NCBI GenBank assembly: GCA_024223715.1
Contig: JAAEOA010000187.1
Location: 1-47,319 of the forward strand
Length of the DNA stretch: 47,319 nucleotides
Reading direction: 5' to 3'
Source: a bacterium
GTDB taxonomy: Bacteria; Krumholzibacteriota; Krumholzibacteriia; LZORAL124-64-63
Below are positions 42,901-47,319 of the stretch, in pieces. A program made the translations under genes and the position numbers. The notes below the pieces were generated by a model. It saw nothing but the letters and a program-made list of their open reading frames with translations, was not told the origin of the DNA and made no database searches. Positions within the stretch are counted from its first letter, which is position 1; each line of letters begins with the position of its first letter.

Positions 42901-43434
42901 ATTCTTAAAGATGATCTGGAAATGCTTCATCGTTTCCTGTTGGCAGCCGCCCCGACAGTGGGACGTTTTCTTTCCCGGAAGGAACAGCTTTCCCGTTTAA
43001 CAAATACTCTGCCCGGAAAAATTACCAATCTTGAAGAGCGCGGGAAGTGCCTTACTTCATATTTAAGAAATTGGCGACTAGGCAGGGGCAGAACATTAAC
43101 CCCGGCGCACCTCTGCAATAGCCCGCACATTAGCGAACGTTATCTGGAGAACTGCCGACGGTTACTGGACCAGGTACATGGCAATGCTGGTGATTTTTTG
43201 GATGGCCTTCGCAACAAACACGTCTCCGGTTTCCGGGCAGCCAAAATGGACCAGCTGGAAGAAGACTTCCGTCTTGAGGGTTTTCTGGATGACAACCCTA
43301 TTTTGAATCCAGGAGAAATTTTGCAGAAGGTTCTGGACGATCTGAAGCAACCCATTGGAACGGGTCACATTTCCATTACTGAAGTTAATGAATTGGTTTC
43401 CTTATTTGAACAGAAATTGGAAAATAAAGGTTAG
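39934..43434 (+). CDS. SbcC/YhaN-like AAA ATPase with internal membrane hairpin and long C-terminal extension
   Basis: 1166 residues. Walker A is GPNGIGKS (31-38), the ABC signature LSDGTRSQLLLAVRLAF is at about 844-860 and Walker B IFLDESLTSADPQR at about 872-885, as in SMC/Rad50 ATPases. Long heptad-like helices lie between. At about 405-452 two hydrophobic helices (IVTSVVAALAGWFFY and LLLGYLLW with flanks) interrupt the coiled coil, a feature of the YhaN group. After the ATPase head, about 240 further residues (about 925-1166) form a helical extension containing HISERYLENCRRLLDQVHGN and ITEVNELVSLFEQKL, which I do not recognise. With the upstream nuclease it should act on DNA ends. GGAGGTG precedes the ATG. 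It ends two bases before the convergent ArsR gene. Confidence 0.85.
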   Translation: MRLNKLQVHRLPGIPGGFTIKTPATVNIITGPNGIGKSSLVRAVRKLLWSHLATEAPFSVEAFFDQDNALLKASRDEGRPTRWWRDSVAVDAPHLPGEHVARCYELGVLDLVLPAGGKVEKELARVINREMSGGVNLDDVAQSAFSFSSRLASNKRKAWKTAQKELGHLNIKHKQLAQQEQELIQKNQELKKTENSGQRLALVNKLQECREIGRELVAARKELGLFASCQEKVRPDDSKDLADLHQRHQRQSLKIADQQTIVQNLRKQLSEKSFPANPITAHEPGLLTLKVREASGLKQAIDLLEEEISQNKKALQDLITEMDPNADNDAAGPNPDSKTYSELAKIFSQLMTATAGTEALKNLLHLPGLSNPAENIDQTNNNSRDLAIEALTQWLREPPARSLFSSVPGIVTSVVAALAGWFFYTESGNPLGLATTGTSCLLLGYLLWKAFSEKSAVGKLQDRALALCRQADLKTSQPLDRNQVFQILNDEISAISASRTRAAVREFISNQLESKTQTHSDFTIQLESFRKEHGLAMDRETPELLHLLNVVPRFRKVRETTNSLDSALEFKTQKLTAVLQELLPAYQALGLVGKTHAPITETEAIRFQEILENRVQGLQQLQDKIPGEEKLLLRLQENLKDTQNSLDAFWARLGRPTDTEEFEVLQLVKGIPAWEKVNDLLRSLKPRHEQADLDFRSNPNLLDPDYAEGLDPDELRALTQSLQDEIDSREIIQGDVKVIEYRIQEARTSLKVAEATAIVENNRTELFDTRDQERKSALGQMILHDVEETYHHSSRPKVLSRAIHSFNVFSQGRYQLAVVPGDKKEGTFQALNAETGESQNLGELSDGTRSQLLLAVRLAFISENETGNKPPIFLDESLTSADPQRFAAIAENLAQWAETENRQVFYLTTNPADATAWQLVLQKKNLAEPALINLAQARKLEDNPVPHVELKTVPISPAPDNLSPAEYANLLMVPQLDPWQPAQQAHLWYILKDDLEMLHRFLLAAAPTVGRFLSRKEQLSRLTNTLPGKITNLEERGKCLTSYLRNWRLGRGRTLTPAHLCNSPHISERYLENCRRLLDQVHGNAGDFLDGLRNKHVSGFRAAKMDQLEEDFRLEGFLDDNPILNPGEILQKVLDDLKQPIGTGHISITEVNELVSLFEQKLENKG

Positions 43435-43435
43435 T

Positions 43436-43771
43436 TTATTTTTCGTTTTTCTTGATCAAATCCGAAAGACTGACCTGGTCTTCCAGACGTTCCAGCAAAA
43501 TCTGGCGCGTCAGAGAGCAGGCTTCAGAAATTTTATCGGAACGCAGGCTGTAATACACATTAATTCCGTCTTTACGCGTATTGACCACTCCGGCCTGACG
43601 CAAAACAGCCAAATGCTGAGAAGTATTGGCCTTGGGAATTTCCAACATCTCGGCCAGTTGGTTAACTGAAATCTCTTCCCGTTCTTTCAGGATATCCAGA
43701 ATTTCCAGCCTTTTTGGATTAGATAAGGTTTTGCAAAGCTCAGCTTGCATTTCATATAATTTCTTTTCCAT
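43436..43771 (-). CDS. ArsR-family winged-helix regulator
   Basis: 111 residues, the standard ArsR/SmtB size. The winged helix contains LCKTLSNPKRLEILDILKE, ISVNQLAEMLEIPKANTSQHLAVLRQAGVVNTRKDG and INVYYSLRSDKI. The classical ELCVC metal-binding motif of ArsR/SmtB alpha-3 is absent. Only Cys13 and Cys86 are seen, so a metal sensor of that type is unlikely; a thiol, sulfide or other signal is possible. AGAGG lies nine bases before the ATG. The gene is convergent with the YhaN-like gene and about 160 bases from ispH on the same strand. Targets are unknown. Confidence 0.92.
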   Translation of the reverse strand: MEKKLYEMQAELCKTLSNPKRLEILDILKEREEISVNQLAEMLEIPKANTSQHLAVLRQAGVVNTRKDGINVYYSLRSDKISEACSLTRQILLERLEDQVSLSDLIKKNEK

Positions 43772-43930
43772 TGAATCTAACCTCTGTGTTCCCTTAAATA
43801 GCCAAAAAAGCTGGACCGGTGTGATAACCTAAGAATTCCACACCCGCCTGTTGTTTGATTAACAGGATACGGTGCTGCTTTTCGAATGTCAAAAACAATT
43901 TATGCAAAGTTTAATAACTATCAACTCATA

Positions 43931-44878
43931 TTATTCTAAACCTAGTAACTCACTAGGTAATTTAAATTTTACATTTTCTTCCAGGGTGACCAGCTCTTCC
44001 AGTTTCCAATCGGATTTTGAAAGGGTTAAAATCACCGCTTGGACCAAATGTTCAGGAGCTGAAGCCCCCGCGGTCAGTCCCAGAATTTGAGCACCGGCCA
44101 GGATTTCAGGGTCCAGATCTTCCGGGCCATCGATTAAGGAAGCCGGAACATTGAGATTCAAAGCCACCTCACAAAGCCTCCGGCTGTTGCTGCTTGTTTT
44201 CGAACCAACAACCAGCAAATGATCTATTTCTTTTCCCACCAATGCCTTAACCGCATCTTGCCTGTTTTGGGTTGCGTAACAAATGTCACTTTTTTCAGGC
44301 TCTATTAAATTTGGATAACGCTTTTTCAGGGCCACCACAATTTCCCGAGTTTCATCCACGCTTAAGGTTGTTTGGGTTACGTAGGCAATGGCTTTGTCTG
44401 TCGGAATACCCAATTGCGAGACATCTTCAGCGCGGGTCACCAGGTGAATTTTATCCGGGGCTTCTCCCATAGTTCCCAGAACTTCATCGTGGCCGGCATG
44501 ACCAATAAGAATCATTTCATGATTGTTTTCCACATGACGAACCACTTCCTGATGAACTTTTGTTACCAGAGGGCAAGTGGCATCAACGGCGGAAAGACCC
44601 CGGCGCCGGGCCTCCTCGCGCACAGCAGGAGAAACCCCATGAGCGCTGAAAACCACATGCTGACCATCGGGAACTTCATCCAGCTCATCGACAAAAACCA
44701 CGCCCCGGCTGCGAAAGTCTTCCACAACAGCCTTGTTATGAACTATTTCTCTACGGACATACAAGGGTGTCCCTTGCTGGCGAAGGAGCCTGTCCACTAC
44801 TTCTATGGCACGTTCCACCCCCGCGCAAAATCCTCGAGGGTTCACTAAATACAGCATTCTGTCTTTTGTTCCGGTCAT
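43931..44878 (-). CDS. ispH: 4-hydroxy-3-methylbut-2-enyl diphosphate reductase (IspH)
   Basis: 315 residues with the three cluster-binding cysteines in NPRGFCAGVERAI, VDATCPLVTKVH and KSDICYATQNRQ. Substrate-binding motifs are VVFSAHGVSP, IGHAGHDEV, TQTTLS, SKTSSNS and LTAGASAPEHLV. IspH is the last enzyme of the methylerythritol phosphate pathway; it makes isopentenyl and dimethylallyl diphosphate with a [4Fe-4S] centre. In some bacteria ispH is fused to or next to other genes; here it stands alone. AAAGGG eight bases before the ATG at 44878 is preferred over a longer frame from 44950. Confidence 0.97.
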   Translation of the reverse strand: MTGTKDRMLYLVNPRGFCAGVERAIEVVDRLLRQQGTPLYVRREIVHNKAVVEDFRSRGVVFVDELDEVPDGQHVVFSAHGVSPAVREEARRRGLSAVDATCPLVTKVHQEVVRHVENNHEMILIGHAGHDEVLGTMGEAPDKIHLVTRAEDVSQLGIPTDKAIAYVTQTTLSVDETREIVVALKKRYPNLIEPEKSDICYATQNRQDAVKALVGKEIDHLLVVGSKTSSNSRRLCEVALNLNVPASLIDGPEDLDPEILAGAQILGLTAGASAPEHLVQAVILTLSKSDWKLEELVTLEENVKFKLPSELLGLE

Positions 44879-44968
44879 TATTGTCCCTTTGCCTGTGTTT
44901 TTGCATGAAGAACTATTATAACCCCTTTTTGATGGTTGCCCAAATACCACTCATGCCCTCTAATTAAC

Positions 44969-44996
44969 TTGACATTGAAGGTTTTTTAATTATTCT
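44969..44996 (+). promoter_or_regulatory. Sigma-70-like promoter of the efflux operon
   Basis: A perfect -35 box, TTGACA (44969-44974), is followed after 16 bases by TATTCT (44991-44996), a four-of-six -10. It lies about 145 bases upstream of the TolC-like gene and in the divergent region with ispH. Confidence 0.55.
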
Positions 44997-45142
44997 ATGC
45001 AGAGCTCCTAATATTCAAATATTCGCAACTAAAGGAAGAGCTCAATCTGAGCTGCCCGTGACAACATTATTTTCTGTTGTCCTGACTGTTTATTCCTTGG
45101 AATCCGCCATTGGGTGATTCCCAACCCGGGAAAGGTCTGTTC

Positions 45143-46579
45143 ATGAACCGAATCATGAAGCTGGCTGGATTGATTTCCCTCGTTCTGTTGACCATGGTCA
45201 GCATACCGGGGTCTCATTCAGCAAAAGCGGAAGAAGCCACCGCAGCCCCCGACACCTCATGGATGCGCATTGGCACTATTGAAAATGGATCCTTGGTCAT
45301 TGACCGGCAAATGGTGGTTAACGCCGCCCTTGAGCACAACGAAATGCTGGCTGCCAGTGGAGCCATGCGAGATGCCGCCAGTGCCGATGCATTGGGTGCC
45401 TGGCGGGGCTTTTTACCACAAATCCAACTGGGCGAATACTTTATGCGTTCTGACGACGCTCTTTCCAGTTTTGGATTTAAGCTGCAAAATCGGGGAATTA
45501 CGTCCATGGACTTTAATCCCGCCTTGTTGAACAATCCCGGCGAGACCAACAATTACATCACCCGGATTCAACTTTTGCAGCCAATTTTTAATGGCGGTAT
45601 GGGACTTTGGGGGAAACAGGCAGCCAACGCCGCAAGCCGGGCTGCCGACCTGAAACACACACGCGCCACCGAAACAATCCACTTTCATGCCATTCAGGCT
45701 TTTGAAGGCTTGGCTCTGGCCACGGCTTTTGAAAAAGTAATGGAAGCTGCGGTTGCCTCAGCCAGGGGCCACGTGCGTCAGGCTCAATCCATGGTAGATA
45801 ACGAAATGTCCACTGAAGCTGACCTGCTTCAAGCAAAAGTTTATCTGAGCACCCTGGAGCAAAAACACATTGAAGTGCGCAACATGATGTCTCTGGCCGG
45901 AGAGAATATCAAACTGCTCACTGCGGTGACCACTTCACTTCCGGTAGTGACAATGGCCAGTCCCGAAAGTGAAGCCAAGTCGCTGAATATGCCTTCCAGT
46001 TTTGAACCGGAAGCCATTCATCAGCGCTCTGATTTGCAGGCTCGCCGTGAAGAAGCTAATGCCGCAGGAAAAATGGTGGGTGTTGCTACCGGCAAAATGC
46101 TTCCCCATATAAATCTCAGTTTGCAAAAAGACTGGTACGATCTGGACAATCTTTTTGGTGCCAACAGTAATAGCTGGACCCTGGGCGTTTTCGCCACCAT
46201 GGGCTTTGGGATTGATAACATTGGCGAAATCAAAAAAGCCAGGGCCCAGAGCCGGGCCGCCCATTTCATGGTCGATTTTGAAACCCGCAAAGCTCAGGTT
46301 GAAGCCACTGAAGCCTGGCTCAATGCGAAAGCGGCTCATGAAAAAGTACTGGTTGCCCGTGAGGCTGTTGAAGCCAGTCGTGCGGGTCTGAAAATTGTGA
46401 CCAACCAATACAGGGAAGGCTTGGCCAGTATGGTTGACCTGCTCGATACACAGGCTTACGCCACACAAGCTGAAGGAAATCTGGTTCAGGCTCTGCACGA
46501 TTTCAGTGTCGGGTTTGCCAATCTGAAATACTCCGGCGCAGTAGCCGATTTGAAACAATCCATAACCCCGGCCAACTAA
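45143..46579 (+). CDS. TolC-family outer membrane efflux protein
   Basis: 478 residues with a signal peptide (about 1-29, HSAKAEE). Two TolC-type halves (outer membrane efflux protein domain) are visible. The first has AALEHNEMLAASGAMRDAASADALGAWRGFLPQI and LLQPIFNGG followed by long helices. The second has DLQARREEANAAGKMVGVATGKMLPHINL and VTNQYREGLASMVDLLDTQAYATQAEGNLVQALHDF. Such proteins trimerise into the outer membrane channel-tunnel of tripartite pumps. The start is placed at 45143, where AAAGG lies eight bases upstream and a normal signal peptide begins; a TTG-started extension from 45110 is rejected. The adaptor gene follows 27 bases after the stop. Confidence 0.95.
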   Translation: MNRIMKLAGLISLVLLTMVSIPGSHSAKAEEATAAPDTSWMRIGTIENGSLVIDRQMVVNAALEHNEMLAASGAMRDAASADALGAWRGFLPQIQLGEYFMRSDDALSSFGFKLQNRGITSMDFNPALLNNPGETNNYITRIQLLQPIFNGGMGLWGKQAANAASRAADLKHTRATETIHFHAIQAFEGLALATAFEKVMEAAVASARGHVRQAQSMVDNEMSTEADLLQAKVYLSTLEQKHIEVRNMMSLAGENIKLLTAVTTSLPVVTMASPESEAKSLNMPSSFEPEAIHQRSDLQARREEANAAGKMVGVATGKMLPHINLSLQKDWYDLDNLFGANSNSWTLGVFATMGFGIDNIGEIKKARAQSRAAHFMVDFETRKAQVEATEAWLNAKAAHEKVLVAREAVEASRAGLKIVTNQYREGLASMVDLLDTQAYATQAEGNLVQALHDFSVGFANLKYSGAVADLKQSITPAN

Positions 46580-46606
46580 GGCCAGCGATACAGGAGGATG
46601 CCTTCC

Positions 46607-47319
46607 ATGGCTTTCTTGAAAACAAAAAACAAAATCAATCGTCGGTACCTGATGGTTACCGGTTTGCTGATGACCCTGTTGGCTGTTTCGGCCTGCGGGA
46701 CCAAATCATCAGAAACCAATGAAGCTCAATCACGAGATATTTCCTGCGTTACCGGTGGCGTAAATGTTCAAAACATTCCCGAAACTGTTACCGCCACCGG
46801 TAGTCTGGTTGCTGACAAAAGTGTTTTAGTTTCTACCCGCATGATGGGCTGGATCCGCAAAATTCATGTTGTGGAAAACCAGGTTGTTCAAAAAGGTGAC
46901 CCTCTGGTTCAAATCGACGATTCGGACCTCATTGCCAAAAAAGCCCAGGCCGAAGCAGGCATTGTTGAAGCCCGGGCTGTATTGAACAATGCTGAGCGTA
47001 TGGCCGATCGCTTCCAAAAACTGTATGAAGAGAAATCAGTTTCCAGACAACAGCTGGACGATGTGCTGACAGGACGAGACCGGGCAGCCGCTGGGGTCAA
47101 CATGGCCGAAGCCGGCCTGCGTGAAGTCAATGTGCACCTTAGCTACCTGGACATTGTGGCTCCCGTTGATGGTGTCGTGGCGCGAAAAATGGGCGAAGAG
47201 GGCAACGTGGCCAATCCGGGAATGCCACTGTTGACTCTGGAAAGCACTGACCGCATGAAGGTCATTGCTCACCTGAGTGAAAAAGACGTTTCCAATGTGC
47301 AGGCTAACTCCATGGTTAA
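46607..47319 (+). CDS. RND/HlyD-type periplasmic adaptor lipoprotein, 3' end outside window
   Basis: The frame starts with ATG at 46607, nine bases after AGGAGG, and runs off the right edge after about 237 residues. An N-terminal lipoprotein signal has lipobox VSAC followed by GTKSS, with no acidic tag, consistent with the periplasmic side. The membrane-fusion-protein pattern is clear: VTATGSLVADKSVLVSTRMMGWIRKIHVVENQVVQKGDPLVQIDD (lipoyl half), a coiled-coil hairpin with EARAVLNNAERMADRFQKLYEEKSVSRQQLDD, then LSYLDIVAPVDGVVARKMGEEGNVANPGMPLLTL (second lipoyl half). It would link the TolC-like channel to an inner-membrane pump, presumably encoded just outside the window. The substrate is unknown. 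Confidence 0.93.
   Translation, partial: MAFLKTKNKINRRYLMVTGLLMTLLAVSACGTKSSETNEAQSRDISCVTGGVNVQNIPETVTATGSLVADKSVLVSTRMMGWIRKIHVVENQVVQKGDPLVQIDDSDLIAKKAQAEAGIVEARAVLNNAERMADRFQKLYEEKSVSRQQLDDVLTGRDRAAAGVNMAEAGLREVNVHLSYLDIVAPVDGVVARKMGEEGNVANPGMPLLTLESTDRMKVIAHLSEKDVSNVQANSMV

Overview
The window comes from a Gram-negative bacterium. It encodes a TolC-type outer membrane channel with an RND/HlyD-type adaptor, several lipoproteins, twin-arginine (Tat) exported redox proteins and many secreted proteins. Four secreted proteins end in the FlgD-like Ig / Por-sorting-like C-terminal domain that is common in the FCB superphylum (Bacteroidota, Ignavibacteriota, Krumholzibacteriota, Latescibacterota, KSB1 and related candidate phyla). 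G+C looks close to one half by eye. I cannot name the species; an FCB or neighbouring candidate-phylum bacterium is the best guess. No rRNA, tRNA, CRISPR array, phage or complete insertion sequence was seen.

Layout. 1-2.8 kb: the 5' part of a crotonase-family gene, a 139-bp miniature inverted-repeat element, an ECF sigma factor and a small secreted protein. 3.1-5.8 kb: an octaheme c-type cytochrome lipoprotein and a formylglycine-enzyme-like lipoprotein, both carrying an acidic SDDDD tag directly after the lipobox cysteine. 5.9-17.2 kb: an accessory region of exported proteins: two paralogous six-bladed propellers, a ToxR/CadC-like membrane transcription factor with a sensor propeller, a VCBS/FG-GAP repeat protein, a beta-lactamase-fold serine hydrolase, the second copy of the miniature element, a DUF2807 protein and an M14 carboxypeptidase. 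17.3-24.8 kb: a tight seven-gene minus-strand operon. It starts with a Tat-exported DUF362 protein, a NapH-NapG-like iron-sulfur fusion, a Tat lipoprotein aldo/keto reductase-ferredoxin and a DUF6599 protein, and continues into larE, larB and larC, which make the nickel-pincer nucleotide cofactor. 25.1-29.4 kb: a membrane metallophosphoesterase, a retropepsin-like protease with PDZ, a zinc-ribbon/decapeptide-repeat protein with a GntR-type regulator and a candidate operator, and an unknown membrane-anchored protein. 29.8-34.2 kb: a prolyl oligopeptidase lipoprotein and an Omp28-like secreted protein. 34.6-38.5 kb: glnS, a selenocysteine-containing selD read through an in-frame UGA, and an HDOD protein. 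38.5-43.4 kb: a YhaO/YhaN-like nuclease-ATPase pair. 43.4-47.3 kb: an ArsR regulator, ispH, and the start of an efflux operon.

How the genes work together. The best candidate for an undescribed system is the DUF362/NapHG/AKR/DUF6599-larEBC operon. Four proteins face or cross the membrane, and three cytoplasmic enzymes build a cofactor whose usual user (LarA) is absent from the window. Tat exports folded, cofactor-loaded proteins, so a user made in the cytoplasm and then exported is plausible; this is inference. The second point of interest is selD with UGA at the catalytic position and a hairpin just downstream, which implies that this organism decodes selenocysteine. The third is the SDDDD tag, which matches the Bacteroides lipoprotein surface-export signal and suggests the octaheme cytochrome sits on the cell surface. 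Start codons were re-chosen from Shine-Dalgarno position, signal peptides and operon overlaps wherever a longer reading frame looked wrong.
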